Assembly: GCF_013410455.1 (NCBI RefSeq)
Contig: NZ_JACCFW010000001.1
Location: 2,000,929-2,064,928 of the forward strand
DNA length: 64,000 bases
Direction of reading: 5' to 3'
Origin: Allobranchiibius huperziae
GTDB lineage: Bacteria; Actinomycetota; Actinomycetes; Actinomycetales; Dermatophilaceae
Shown here in pieces: positions 53,697 to 63,108 of the stretch. The notes under the pieces are model-generated. The model saw only the letters and a program-made list of their open reading frames with translations. It searched no databases and had not been told where the DNA came from. The first letter of the stretch is position 1, and each line of letters begins with the position of its first letter. The position numbers and the translations under genes are program-made.

Positions 53697-55589
53697 TCAG
53701 TACACGTCGACGGCGTCGAGCTCCGCGTAGAACGTCGACTTCGTGAACGTGATGGTGTTACTGCCGCGGTGCAGTCGCACCGGGTAGTAGACGGTCGACC
53801 AGTTGTCCCACGTGGTGTTGGGGAAGATCACGTCCGGCGCTCGGCGCCCGTCGACGGTGATCAGGTCACTGGAGGACACCGGGTATCCGCTGCGGTCCAG
53901 CGACCCGTTGCCGAACCGGATGCCCAGGATGGCGCGGCCCGCACGGGCTCGCTGGACGGTGAGGGTCACCGAGCTGTCGGCGTTGTCCAGGCCGCCGACC
54001 TTCTCCCCGCCGGATGCACTGGGATCAGCGATGACTCGTGCATCGACGATCACCCCGCCCTCGGCCTCGTACCGCGTCGGCGTGCGACCCCGCGGCGGTG
54101 CGGTGGGCGTACGGTCCGGCGCGACAGGGCTGCGGTAGAGGTCGATCGCGTCGAGCTCGGCGTAGTACGTCGCCTTGGTCAGGGTCACGGTGTTCCAACC
54201 CCGGTGCAGGCGCACGTCGTACGCGGTCGTCGACCAGTTGCCCCACGCCGTGTTGCGCAGTGTGACCGTGCCGGCCGCGCGCCCGTTGACCGCGACCTTG
54301 TCCGTGGCTGCGACACCGTTGCCCGACGCATCACGCGAGCCGTTGTCGTAGCGGATGCCGAGCGTCGCCGGACCGCTGTGGTCCGCGGCGATCCGCACGG
54401 TGACAGAGCTGTCCGGGTTGTCCAGGTAGCCCACCTTGGCCTCTCCGGAGGCGGTCACGTCCTGCACGACGCGGGCGTCCGTGACGACCCCGTCCTCCGC
54501 CTGGTACCGGACGTCGGCGCTGTCGACGCTCGGCACCCCGCTGCGCGACCAGCTGAGCCCGCTGACGTACATCGCGCGGTAGCTGTACGTCGGGTCCCAT
54601 CCGTGGAAGACGATCTTCGTGCTGCCGTCGGCCGCGGTGATCACGTCCTGTCCACCCGGCCCGATCACGGTGCCGTGGAAGAGGTCGGTGGTCATCAACT
54701 CGGTGTGCGACTGCGTGAACGGTCCGGTGAGCGATGTCGCGGTCGCGTACCCGGTGCGGTAGTTGCCGCCGCCGAAGTCGTTGGCGGAGAAGAAGAGGTA
54801 GTAGGTGCCGGCGTGCTTGACCAGGGTCGGCGCCTCTACGACGTGCCCCTCGAACGGCAGGTCGTTCGAGATGAGTTTCGTCGGCGGCCCGGTGAGGGTG
54901 CGGCCGTCCGCGGACAACGGCTGCAGATAGATGGTCGCCGGCAGCGCGCAGCAGTTGCCGTCCGCCTTCCAGAGCAGGTAGCGGTGGCCGTTCTCCACGT
55001 ACGTCGACGGGTCGATGGCGCCGCCGAGATCGGTGGTGCCGCGCTGTCCGTCGGGACAGACCAGTGGCTCGGTGCCGACAGGGGTGAACGGGCCGTCCGG
55101 CGAGGTGGAGAACGCCATACCGATGCACTGACGGGGCGCCAGTGCGTCACGGGCCGTGTAGTACATCGCGTAACCGCCGGGCACGGCCGATACGTCGGGC
55201 GCCCAGACGCAGTGGTCGGTGGCGCCGCCAGGGGTGAAGCTGCACGGTCCGGTCCAGGCGCCCAGGGTCGGGAGCGCATCCGGGCGAGCGGTCCAGTGGA
55301 CGAGATCGGTCGAGGTCTCGTGCTGGATGTTCTTGCCACCGGAATTGGTCGCGTAGGCGTGGTAGACGCGCCCGACCCGCAGGATGTCCGGGTCGGCGAA
55401 GTTGGCGTCGATCACCGGCCTGGGTGCGGACCGCGCATGACCGGAGCCGGACGGACCGTGCTGCGGACTCGGCGGCGACGCGGTCGCCGGGCTCGCCGCG
55501 ACCACGGGCGTCCCGAGGGCCAGGGCGACCACGGCCATGATCGCGGCCGGGATCCATCCGAGGTGATGACGCTGACTCGATGACCTCAT
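53697..55589 (-). CDS. Secreted GH43-type glycosidase with two CBM35-like domains
   Basis: A 630-residue exported enzyme. A Sec signal (PAAIMAVVALALG...ATASP) precedes a five-blade GH43-like domain (about 55-360) with DANFADPDILRVG (catalytic base Asp), GAIDPSTY (Asp) and the acid Glu in HVVEAPTLV. Two similar beta-sandwich domains follow (about 370-500 and 515-630), each with YEAE/YQAED, a VGYLDN/VGGLDN segment and NTVTLTK/NTITFTK repeats, ending YAELDAIDLY and YAELDAVDVY. These resemble CBM6/35-type modules that bind terminal sugars. The probable role is degradation of an arabinose- or xylose-containing polysaccharide outside the cell. The start is the ATG at 55589 with AGAGG upstream. Confidence 0.88.
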   Translation of the reverse strand: MRSSSQRHHLGWIPAAIMAVVALALGTPVVAASPATASPPSPQHGPSGSGHARSAPRPVIDANFADPDILRVGRVYHAYATNSGGKNIQHETSTDLVHWTARPDALPTLGAWTGPCSFTPGGATDHCVWAPDVSAVPGGYAMYYTARDALAPRQCIGMAFSTSPDGPFTPVGTEPLVCPDGQRGTTDLGGAIDPSTYVENGHRYLLWKADGNCCALPATIYLQPLSADGRTLTGPPTKLISNDLPFEGHVVEAPTLVKHAGTYYLFFSANDFGGGNYRTGYATATSLTGPFTQSHTELMTTDLFHGTVIGPGGQDVITAADGSTKIVFHGWDPTYSYRAMYVSGLSWSRSGVPSVDSADVRYQAEDGVVTDARVVQDVTASGEAKVGYLDNPDSSVTVRIAADHSGPATLGIRYDNGSRDASGNGVAATDKVAVNGRAAGTVTLRNTAWGNWSTTAYDVRLHRGWNTVTLTKATYYAELDAIDLYRSPVAPDRTPTAPPRGRTPTRYEAEGGVIVDARVIADPSASGGEKVGGLDNADSSVTLTVQRARAGRAILGIRFGNGSLDRSGYPVSSSDLITVDGRRAPDVIFPNTTWDNWSTVYYPVRLHRGSNTITFTKSTFYAELDAVDVY

Positions 55590-55701
55590 GCTGTGCCTCT
55601 TCACGGTGACGACGCTGTCCCGTGGATCGCCGACGTGGGCGATCCAGCTGGTGTTGCCGAGCTGCACCCAAGCTACTCACGGTGTCGGGCCGATGCGCGG
55701 A

Positions 55702-57132
55702 TCAGCGCGACCTTCCTCCTCCGCGTGACCCCGCGTCCTCCTGGGCGATCTGCTCCCACGACCGCACCAGCGCCGGGACGGCCGCGCGTGCGGCGTCCGC
55801 GAGCGCGAACGGCGTACGCACGTAATGCTCCAGCCCGCTTCCCTGCACCGCCTGCGTCGATCCCGGATCGAGGAGTACGCCGTGCTGCCGTGCGATCGCC
55901 GCCAGACGGGTCGCTCGCGGCTTCGGCATCCGCCACCACAAGGACAAGCCGCCGGACGGCACACGTACCTCCCACTGCGGCAACGCATTTCGCAGTTGGA
56001 GCAGTGCGGCTCGGCTCTCGATGAGCCCGGCTCGAGCGTCCGGGTGCAACGTCGCACTCGTGCGCATCAATTCGGCGGTGATGAGCTGCTCGAGCACCGG
56101 CGCCCCCAGGTCGAGGGTCGCGCGTGCGGCGGCGATCGCGCCCACGAGCTCGCGAGGCGCGCGGATCCAGCCGATCCGCAGACCGCCCCAGAACGTCTTG
56201 CTCGCGCTCCCGACACTCACGCAGCCGCGACTGTGCGCCGCCATCGGCAGGACGTCGGGCGCCTCGTCGAGCCACACCTCGGTCAGCGTCTCGTCGACGA
56301 TCCCCACCACGCCGTGGCGCTGCCACACGCACGCCAGCCGGGCGCGGTCGTCGTCGTCCAGCGACAGCCCGGTCGGGTTGTGGAAGTCCGGGAGGGCGAG
56401 CATGGCGCCGGCTCCTGCGGCGAGGGCCTGGTCGCGCGCCTCGCGATCGATCTCCACGGGACCGATCGGCACCGGCACCAGACGCGCGCCCGTATGGCGC
56501 AGGGCGCCGACGGAGTGCGCGTAGGTCGGCGACTCGATGACCACCCGGTCGCCACGACCGATCACCGCACGGAACACCGTCACCAGCGCGGACAGGGCCC
56601 CCGAGGTCACGAAGATCTGCGAGGCATCGGTGGGCACGCCCCGTTCGGCGTACCGGGCGGCGATCGACTCACGCAGCTCCGGCACCCCGAGCGGGAAGTA
56701 GCCGGCACCACCGACGTACGCCGGCAACCGCGCCGTCGCGGCCTCCAGCGCCTCCCGCAGTCCCGGGGGCGCCGCCTGCGCGGCGCGCCGCAGATCGATC
56801 ACGTCGCCCCCGCCCTCGTCCTGCTCCCACCCGGGCAAGGGTTCGCCGCCGCCGGCGACCGGCCCGCCCGGCAACTGCACGACGGTGCCGGACCCGCGCC
56901 GCGCGACCGCGTACCCCCGCTCCCCCAGCACGGCGTACGCGCGGGTCACCGTCGTGCGGCTGGCGCCGACCGCGTCGACCAGTTCACGCTCACTCGGCAG
57001 CCTGGTGCCGTGCAGCAGACGACCGTCGGCCACCAGCCCGTGGATCCCGTCCGCCAGCCAGAGGTAGGCCGGCCGGCCCGGATCGGGCGCGCCCAGCAGC
57101 GTCGTGAGCCGTCGGCCGGTGATGTGCTGCAT
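55702..57132 (-). CDS. MocR/GntR-family PLP-dependent regulator (YczR-like)
   Basis: A 476-residue regulator with an N-terminal GntR winged helix (residues about 10-75: LHGTRLPSERELVDAVGASR) and a C-terminal fold-type I aminotransferase domain. The PLP Lys is in GSASKTFWGGLRIGW, and FHNPTG and the Asp for PLP N1 in VGIVDETLTEVW are also visible. MocR proteins next to yczE are called YczR and regulate that membrane protein. It is divergent from yczE, 62 bp apart. Confidence 0.9.
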   Translation of the reverse strand: MQHITGRRLTTLLGAPDPGRPAYLWLADGIHGLVADGRLLHGTRLPSERELVDAVGASRTTVTRAYAVLGERGYAVARRGSGTVVQLPGGPVAGGGEPLPGWEQDEGGGDVIDLRRAAQAAPPGLREALEAATARLPAYVGGAGYFPLGVPELRESIAARYAERGVPTDASQIFVTSGALSALVTVFRAVIGRGDRVVIESPTYAHSVGALRHTGARLVPVPIGPVEIDREARDQALAAGAGAMLALPDFHNPTGLSLDDDDRARLACVWQRHGVVGIVDETLTEVWLDEAPDVLPMAAHSRGCVSVGSASKTFWGGLRIGWIRAPRELVGAIAAARATLDLGAPVLEQLITAELMRTSATLHPDARAGLIESRAALLQLRNALPQWEVRVPSGGLSLWWRMPKPRATRLAAIARQHGVLLDPGSTQAVQGSGLEHYVRTPFALADAARAAVPALVRSWEQIAQEDAGSRGGGRSR

Positions 57133-57152
57133 AGGGATCCACCTCGTGCAGA

Positions 57153-57175
57153 TTGGCCCTTCTTCCTAAGGCCAC
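57153..57175. promoter_or_regulatory. Candidate YczR operator between yczR and yczE
   Basis: The segment TTGGCCCTTC...CTAAGGCCAC contains TGGCC and GGCCA halves. Read on the minus strand, it gives AAGTGGCC and AAGGGCC in the same direction. MocR proteins often bind paired direct repeats, so either reading is possible. The assignment rests on position between the divergent genes. Confidence 0.5.
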
Positions 57176-57194
57176 TTGCTGCGAAACTAGCACC

Positions 57195-57896
57195 ATGACC
57201 GCACCACCACGATCCCCACGAGCAGCCCTCGCCGCCCTGACCCCAATGGGCCAGCTGCGCGCCGGACGACTGCCGCGCCGCGTGGTGCAGCTCTTCGTCG
57301 GCCTCACGATGTACGGCGTCGCGATGGCGATGTTCGTGCGCGCCGGCCTCGGCCTGGACCCGTGGGACGTCTTCCACTACGGCGTCGCGCGGCTGACCGG
57401 GATGGACCTCGGCACCGCGGTCATCGCGGTCAGCATCCCGGTGCTGCTGCTGTGGATCCCGCTGCGTCAGTGGCCCGGTCTCGGCACCATCGCGAACGCG
57501 ATCTGGATCGGCGTCGCCACCAACATCGCGCTCGCGGTGATCCCCACGATGCACGGACTGCCCACTCAGATCGCAGTCTTCGCGCTCGGCCTCGTGATCA
57601 ACGGCGCAGGCGGCGCGCTCTACATCGGCGCCCAACTCGGGCCGGGTCCGCGCGACGGACTCATGACGGGGCTGCACCGGCGTACCGGCCTCAGCCTGCG
57701 GCTGGTGCGCACCGCGCTCGAGCTGACCGTCCTCGGCACCGGGTGGCTGATGGGCGGCGTGGTCGGTTTCGGGACGTTGGCCTACGCCGTCGCGATCGGT
57801 CCTCTGGTGCAGGCGTTCCTGCCGTGGTGCATCGTGCGGCTGGACGTCCCGCTCAACGCGCCGAGCGAGAGTGCACCCGCTGCACAACCCGTGTGA
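57195..57896 (+). CDS. yczE: YczE/YyaS/YitT-family membrane protein
   Basis: A 233-residue protein with about five membrane helices. The family motif [20 protein letters not shown] is near residue 42, and [15 protein letters not shown] near residue 150. The function is unproven; proteins of this family are linked to export or metabolite uptake and are regulated by YczR. Its 3' end overlaps the 3' end of hemE by 44 nt in convergent orientation. Confidence 0.87.
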   Translation: MTAPPRSPRAALAALTPMGQLRAGRLPRRVVQLFVGLTMYGVAMAMFVRAGLGLDPWDVFHYGVARLTGMDLGTAVIAVSIPVLLLWIPLRQWPGLGTIANAIWIGVATNIALAVIPTMHGLPTQIAVFALGLVINGAGGALYIGAQLGPGPRDGLMTGLHRRTGLSLRLVRTALELTVLGTGWLMGGVVGFGTLAYAVAIGPLVQAFLPWCIVRLDVPLNAPSESAPAAQPV

Positions 57897-58899
57897 TCAC
57901 GTCAGGGTCGGTGTCGGGGAGCACACCGTGCCCCAGGTTGAAGATGTGCCCGGGCGCGGCCCGGCCGGCGTCAAGGATCGCGTCGATGGACCGTTCGAGC
58001 GGCTCCCACGGAGCGAAGAGCAGCGCCGGATCGAGATTGCCCTGTAGCGGATAGCGGCCACTCAGGCGGGCGTTCGCCTCGTCCAACGGGACCCGGAAGT
58101 CCACGCCGACCACGTCGGCCCCCGCCTCCCCCATCACCGTCAGCAGCTCCCCCGTGCCGACGCCGAAGTGGATGCGGGGCACGCCGAGGTCCGCGACTCC
58201 GGCGAGCACGGCCGCGGAGTGCGGCTGCACGTAGCGCACGTAGTCCTCGCGCGACAGTGCGCCGACCCAGGAGTCGAAGAGCTGCACAGCACGTGCGCCC
58301 GCCTCGATCTGCACCCGCAGGTAGGTCGTGGCGATGGCGGCGAGCTTGCTGCACAACAGATCCCACGTCTGCGGGTCGCCGTGCATCAGCGCCTTGGTGT
58401 GCTCGTGGTTGCGCGACGGGCCGCCCTCGACCAGGTAGCTGGCCAGCGTGAACGGCGCTCCGGCGAAACCGATCAGCGGCACACCGTCCAGCTCCGCGAC
58501 CGTCTGCCGCACCGCCTGCGCGATGTCGGGCACCTGGTCGGCGGTCAGTGACGGCAGCGCTTCGACGGCCGCGCGGTCGCGGATCGGCGACGCGACGACC
58601 GGCCCGACGCCGGGCACGATGTCGAGGTCGACCCCGGCCGCGGCGAGCGGCACCACGATGTCGCTGAAAAAGATCGCTGCGTCCACACCGTGGCGGCGTA
58701 CCGGCTGCACGGTGATCTCGGTGACCAGGTCAGGGGTGCGGCAGGCCTGCAACATCGGGATGCCCTCGCGCAGCGCGCGGTACTCCGGCAGGGACCTCCC
58801 GGCCTGGCGCATGAACCAGACGGGGGTGCGCTCGACCTCCAGCCCGCGCGCGGCGCGAATGAGGAGTGGCAGCTCGGTGTCGGGGCCCTGGGAGGTCAC
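57853..58899 (-). CDS. hemE: Uroporphyrinogen decarboxylase HemE
   Basis: A 348-residue UroD. The substrate-binding [13 protein letters not shown] is near residue 30, the catalytic Asp lies in [17 protein letters not shown] in the middle, and the C-terminal GHGVLPDT carries the conserved His. It decarboxylates uroporphyrinogen III to coproporphyrinogen III, the substrate of HemY/CgoX. The GTG at 58899 has AAGGA 8 nt upstream; an ATG 57 nt further out is less likely. Confidence 0.95.
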   Translation of the reverse strand: MTSQGPDTELPLLIRAARGLEVERTPVWFMRQAGRSLPEYRALREGIPMLQACRTPDLVTEITVQPVRRHGVDAAIFFSDIVVPLAAAGVDLDIVPGVGPVVASPIRDRAAVEALPSLTADQVPDIAQAVRQTVAELDGVPLIGFAGAPFTLASYLVEGGPSRNHEHTKALMHGDPQTWDLLCSKLAAIATTYLRVQIEAGARAVQLFDSWVGALSREDYVRYVQPHSAAVLAGVADLGVPRIHFGVGTGELLTVMGEAGADVVGVDFRVPLDEANARLSGRYPLQGNLDPALLFAPWEPLERSIDAILDAGRAAPGHIFNLGHGVLPDTDPDVITRVVQRVHSRSAR

Positions 58900-59133
58900 G
58901 ACGCGATCCTTCCACGCGCGGCGACCTGCCCAGAACCACCGGTCCGCGTCCGCCATCCGCGGGTCGCGTGGGTTGTCGGCGCGGCGGTCTCTTTCCTACC
59001 CACGCACCGCTCGACACCGACCGCGCCGCGGTCGCTTCCTGTGTCGGCTGCCGGTCTTCAGGCGGCCTGGATCAGGAACGCTGCCGTCGCCTTGCGCTGC
59101 CCCGTGGCTTGTCAGCGCTGACACGTCGTTTCA

Positions 59134-59268
59134 GCCCGCTCGGTCCCGAACGCACGCGCGCCGCCCGTCCGCGTCCTCGTCTCGGCCCGCTCGGCCCCAA
59201 ACGCACGCGCGCCGCCCGTCCGTGCCGTCGTCTGGGCCCGCTCGGCTCGCAACGTGCGCCGCGTCGTT
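59134..59268. repeat. 51-bp tandem repeat, about two and a half copies
   Basis: GCCCGCTCGG begins at 59134, 59185 and 59236. Each of the first two is followed by ...AACGCACGCGCGCCGCCCGTCCG. The third copy is partial and ends in the stop region of the DMT transporter gene. No frame through the repeat looks coding. Confidence 0.75.
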
Positions 59269-60119
59269 CAGGACACGGTGAGTGCCACCCCGACGACGGC
59301 GCACATCACGCCTACAAGCTGCACCCGGCGCAGCCGTTCATGCAGGAACCCCCGCGCGAGCAGCAAGGTCATCACCGGATAAAGCGACCCCAACACGCTC
59401 ACCACGCCGACCGCTCCACTGGTCGAGGCGATCCCGAAGAGCGCGTTGGCGCTCAGATCGGCGCTACCGGCGAGCATCGCCAAGGGGATCAGGCGTCTGC
59501 TCAGGTGCGGGCCGGGGATGCCGCTCGGCCGGGTGCGCCACACCGTGAGCAGCAGCCCGAGCGCCACGATGCTCGTCACCCGCATCGCCCACAGACCACC
59601 GAGCACGCTGGTGGCGCTCGCCTGGTGCAGCAGGTAGAGCGCCAGTCCGAACCCCACGGCCGCGACCACGGCGAGCCCCAGCGGTCGACGGGAGACCTCG
59701 CCCGACAGCTCGGGCCCCGAGGCCAGGGCCGCGCCGGCGAGCGCCAGCGCCATCCCGGCACCGGTCAGCAGACCGATGTGCTCGCCGCCGAGCACCCCCA
59801 GGACCACCGGCACGATCGCGCCGAGCGCCGCGATCGGCGAGACGACTCCCATCGTCCCGGAGGACAGCGCGGCGTAGAACGCGCACAGGCCGACGCAGCC
59901 GCACAGCCCGGCGAAGGCGCCGTACACCGGCCAGAGACCGCTCTGCGGAGCGTGGCCCGAGCTCACCGCGACCGCCATCGCGACGCACGTGATGATCAGC
60001 CCGCCCACCTGCGACGCGAAGACCACCTGCACCGCGTGCGCACGGCGGGTGAACAGACCGCCGGCGAAGTCGGAGCTGCCCCACACCAGGCTGGACAGCA
60101 GAGCCAGCAGGTAGGTCAC
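59268..60119 (-). CDS. DMT superfamily (EamA) transporter
   Basis: A 283-residue protein with ten membrane helices in two EamA repeats (SSLVWGSSDFAGGL at the N-terminus; SGAVGVVSVLGSLYPVMTLL near the C-terminus). It probably exports a small metabolite. The GTG start at 60119 overlaps the stop of the upstream PEP mutase-family gene, so the two are coupled. Confidence 0.88.
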   Translation of the reverse strand: MTYLLALLSSLVWGSSDFAGGLFTRRAHAVQVVFASQVGGLIITCVAMAVAVSSGHAPQSGLWPVYGAFAGLCGCVGLCAFYAALSSGTMGVVSPIAALGAIVPVVLGVLGGEHIGLLTGAGMALALAGAALASGPELSGEVSRRPLGLAVVAAVGFGLALYLLHQASATSVLGGLWAMRVTSIVALGLLLTVWRTRPSGIPGPHLSRRLIPLAMLAGSADLSANALFGIASTSGAVGVVSVLGSLYPVMTLLLARGFLHERLRRVQLVGVMCAVVGVALTVS

Positions 60120-60925
60120 CGGCGACCGAACGCGTCCCGGTGTTCGCGCGAGACGGCGCGGTCGGCGTACGACATCGTCCCCTGCTCTGCGAATTCTCCT
60201 GCGGCCCGGACCATCTCGCCGTACGCCGCCCACGCGAGGGCGCCGCCCAGCGACACCCGGCGCACGCCCCACTCCCGCAACGACGACACGTGCGGTCCAC
60301 CAGGCAGCTGCAGGACGTTGACCGGTGCCCCGATGCCGACCACGGCGCGCACCTGCTCCTCCGAGGTGATCCCGGGCGCATAGAGGACGTCGCCACCGGC
60401 ATCCCGGTACGCCGTCAGCCGGGTGACGGTGTCGTGCACATCGCCCGCGTCGTAGAGGAAGTTCTCGCACCTGACCGTCAGCAGCATCCCGTGCTCGTGC
60501 GCGACGGCCGCCGCAGCGCGCACCCTGGTCGTCGCGTCGTCCAAGGGCAGCACGCGGCCGGCGGACTGGTCGTAGTCCTCCAGGGACACACCGGCGGCAC
60601 CCGCCTGCGCGAGCAGCTCGACGCTGCGCTCCACTCCGCCCGGATCCCGGGGGAAGAGATCCTCGGCATCGACCTGCACCGGCACGTCGACGGCAGCACA
60701 GACCGCGGCGACGTGCTCGACGAGCACCTCACGCGTCACCTGCTGGTCGTCCAGACCGAGGGTTGCCGCGAGCCCCGAGCTGGTCGTCGCCAGCGCCGGG
60801 AAGCCGAGCGGGCCGGCGAGCAGCACGGCCGACCCGACGTCGTACGGATTGGGGATGAGGAACGTCCCGCTCCGGTGCAGATCGGCGTAGCGACGGCGCA
60901 GGTCCTCGGTGATGACGGTGCTCAT
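60116..60925 (-). CDS. Isocitrate lyase/PEP mutase family protein
   Basis: A 269-residue TIM-barrel enzyme. FLIPNPYDVGSAVLL is the N-terminal strand, VPVQVDAEDLFPRD carries the Mg-binding Asp/Glu residues, and GAAGVSLEDYDQ is the next family strand. It lacks the KKCGH loop of isocitrate lyases, so it is more like the oxaloacetate hydrolase/2-methylisocitrate lyase-like or PEP mutase-like group. Reaction unknown. The ATG at 60925 starts directly before the domain. Confidence 0.85.
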   Translation of the reverse strand: MSTVITEDLRRRYADLHRSGTFLIPNPYDVGSAVLLAGPLGFPALATTSSGLAATLGLDDQQVTREVLVEHVAAVCAAVDVPVQVDAEDLFPRDPGGVERSVELLAQAGAAGVSLEDYDQSAGRVLPLDDATTRVRAAAAVAHEHGMLLTVRCENFLYDAGDVHDTVTRLTAYRDAGGDVLYAPGITSEEQVRAVVGIGAPVNVLQLPGGPHVSSLREWGVRRVSLGGALAWAAYGEMVRAAGEFAEQGTMSYADRAVSREHRDAFGRR

Positions 60926-60981
60926 CGCAGCATCGTGCCAGCCCAGAGCCGCGCGGTGCCTGCAGGTTTGCGTCGGCGCTG

Positions 60982-61033
60982 ACGGTTTGCGTTGGCGGCC
61001 AGCGCTGCGGTCCTGGCCGCGGACGCAAACCGT
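60982..61033. repeat. Inverted repeat in the divergent region before DUF3000
   Basis: ACGGTTTGCGT and ACGCAAACCGT (11 bp, perfect), with an inner GCGGCCA/TGGCCGC pair. It lies between two divergent genes and so is not an expected terminator position. A partial direct copy of the left arm (GGTTTGCGT) begins at 60965. Confidence 0.65.
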
Positions 61034-61147
61034 GCACATCCCCGATGCCGACCCACGCACACGTGGCCGACTGCCACTGGGCGGCATGACGCGGCGGAAC
61101 GGCGCGTCGCACGGGATTCGAGCGAATGTACGACCTACGCTGCACGA

Positions 61148-61741
61148 GTGGGTACCCGAAACCTTGGCGGTGACGCCGCGGCGGATTTCCAGCGCGCGAC
61201 ACGCGAGGTGGAGGCCGTCGGCCTGCGCCCCGAGGTGCGTCTGACCGAGGTCCCCGCGCCGACCCGCATCGCGCCGTACGCCGTGGCGCTGACGGCAGAG
61301 GTCGTGTCCAGCACGGAGGACGACGACGAACTGGCCAGTGGCCGGTTCGTGCTGCTGCACGACCCGTCCGAACCCGAGGCGTGGGGCGGCGCGTGGCGCG
61401 TGGTGAGCTTCGCGCGCGCCGAGCTGGAACCGGAGATGGCGACCGACCCAATGCTGGGTGACGTGGGATGGAGCTGGCTGACCGACAGCCTGCAGTCCTG
61501 CGACGCGCACGCCGTGGCGGAGGCCGGGACGGTCACCCGCGTTGTGTCGCAGGGCTACGGCGGGCTGGTCGACAACGGCACGAGCGTGGAGATGGAGGTC
61601 CGCGCATCGTGGACCCCGGTCGCGCCCGGCGGTGTCGGCCTGGGCGCGCACTTCGAGGCCTGGGGCACGCTGCTGTGCACGATCGCCGGCCTGCCGCCGC
61701 TGCCGGAGGGCGTGGTCGCGCTGCCGGGCCAGCGTCGATGA
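61148..61741 (+). CDS. DUF3000 family protein
   Basis: A 197-residue actinobacterial protein of unknown function. Typical segments are FQRATREVEAVGLRPEVRLT, ASGRFVLLHDPSEPEAWGGA, DPMLGDVGWSWL and SWTPVAPGG. It is nearly always encoded beside RNase D, as here, with a 4-nt overlap. The GTG at 61148 gives the family start. Confidence 0.92.
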   Translation: MGTRNLGGDAAADFQRATREVEAVGLRPEVRLTEVPAPTRIAPYAVALTAEVVSSTEDDDELASGRFVLLHDPSEPEAWGGAWRVVSFARAELEPEMATDPMLGDVGWSWLTDSLQSCDAHAVAEAGTVTRVVSQGYGGLVDNGTSVEMEVRASWTPVAPGGVGLGAHFEAWGTLLCTIAGLPPLPEGVVALPGQRR

Positions 61742-63048
61742 CCCCCACCGGAGACGAGGCGCCCGTCGAAACCGAGAGCGCAGCGGAGCAGGACGCTCCG
61801 TCGTACCCGATGCTGGACAGTCCTGCCGACGGCGTTCCCGACGTCATCGTCGACGAGCGGACCCTGACCGCCGCGGCGGACGCCATCGCCGCAGGTCACG
61901 GACCCGTCGCCCTGGACGCCGAACGCGCCTCGGGATTCCGCTACGGCAACCGTGCCTACCTGGTGCAGTTGCGCCGGGAGGGCGCCGGGCTCTTCCTCAT
62001 CGACCCGATCGCGTGCCCCGACCTGTCGCCCATCAACGACGCCATCGGGGACGCCGAGTGGGTGCTGCACGCGGCCACCCAGGACCTGGCCTGCCTGGCC
62101 GAGGTCGGCCTGCGCCCCCAGGCCCTCTTCGACACCGAGCTGGGCGGTCGCATCGCCGGCCTCAAACGCGTCGGGCTCGCAGCCGTCATCGAGCACTACC
62201 TGGGAGTGACTCTCGCCAAGGAGCATTCGGCAGCCGACTGGTCCACCCGCCCGCTGCCCGAGCCCTGGCTGCGCTACGCCGCGCTCGACGTCGAGGTGCT
62301 GACCCAGGTGCGTGACCTGATGTACGCCGACCTCGAAGCCAGCGGCAAGCTCGACTGGGCTCTGCAGGACTTCCAGGCGCTGCTGTCCTTCACCGGGCCG
62401 CCGGTGCGCACCGACCCGTGGCGCCGCACCTCCGGCATGCACAAGATCCGCGAACGCCGCGCCCTCGCTCGCGTGCGCGAGTTGTGGCAGACGCGCGATG
62501 CCCTCGCTCGCGACAAGGACATCGCACCGGGCCGGCTGCTGCCGGACGCCCTCATCGTCGCGATGGCCACCACCCCGCCGACCTCGGCCGAGGATCTGAG
62601 CGCCCTGGGCGCCGCGCCGCCCGCCCCCGGCGCTCCTCCACGCAGGTCCCGCAAGCCGCATCACGGATTGCTGCGCTACCAGCGCGAGTGGCTGGCGGCG
62701 CTGGAGCGCGTGCGCGTCATGCCCGAGCGCGCGCTGCCTCCCGCCTCGGTGCGCGGCGACGGTCCGCCGCCCGTGCGGGCGTGGGCCGACCGCAACCCCG
62801 TGGCCGCCGCCCGCCTGTCCCAGGTGCGCGACCGGCTCGGCACCTTCGGCGAGGAACACAGCGTCCCTCTGGAGAACCTCGTCACACCCGAGAGCCTGCG
62901 CCGCCTGATCTGGAACGCCCCGAAAGTGTGGGACGAGAGCATGATTCGCGAGCAGCTCGCGTCGTACGGCGCCCGCCCCTGGCAGGTCGACGCCGTGACG
63001 CCGCTGGTCGTGCAGGCCGTCGAGGATCACCCGGCTACTGACGAGTAA
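61738..63048 (+). CDS. rnd: Ribonuclease D
   Basis: A 436-residue DEDD-type 3'-5' exoribonuclease. Exo I VALDAERASGF (D and E), Exo II HAATQDLACL, and Exo III YAALDVEVL with Tyr and Asp are visible. HRDC-like domains follow. It trims 3' ends of tRNA precursors and other RNAs. Its ATG overlaps the DUF3000 stop. Confidence 0.94.
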   Translation: MTPTGDEAPVETESAAEQDAPSYPMLDSPADGVPDVIVDERTLTAAADAIAAGHGPVALDAERASGFRYGNRAYLVQLRREGAGLFLIDPIACPDLSPINDAIGDAEWVLHAATQDLACLAEVGLRPQALFDTELGGRIAGLKRVGLAAVIEHYLGVTLAKEHSAADWSTRPLPEPWLRYAALDVEVLTQVRDLMYADLEASGKLDWALQDFQALLSFTGPPVRTDPWRRTSGMHKIRERRALARVRELWQTRDALARDKDIAPGRLLPDALIVAMATTPPTSAEDLSALGAAPPAPGAPPRRSRKPHHGLLRYQREWLAALERVRVMPERALPPASVRGDGPPPVRAWADRNPVAAARLSQVRDRLGTFGEEHSVPLENLVTPESLRRLIWNAPKVWDESMIREQLASYGARPWQVDAVTPLVVQAVEDHPATDE

Positions 63049-63108
63049 CAATCCGGTCTAGAGTGGCGGAGTTCGACCAACCCACCACTGCAATCCTCTG
63101 GAGGCGCC

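Noticed and set aside
53769-55583. A 604-codon plus-strand frame
   Set aside because: Antisense to the GH43 gene, with composition typical of shadow frames.
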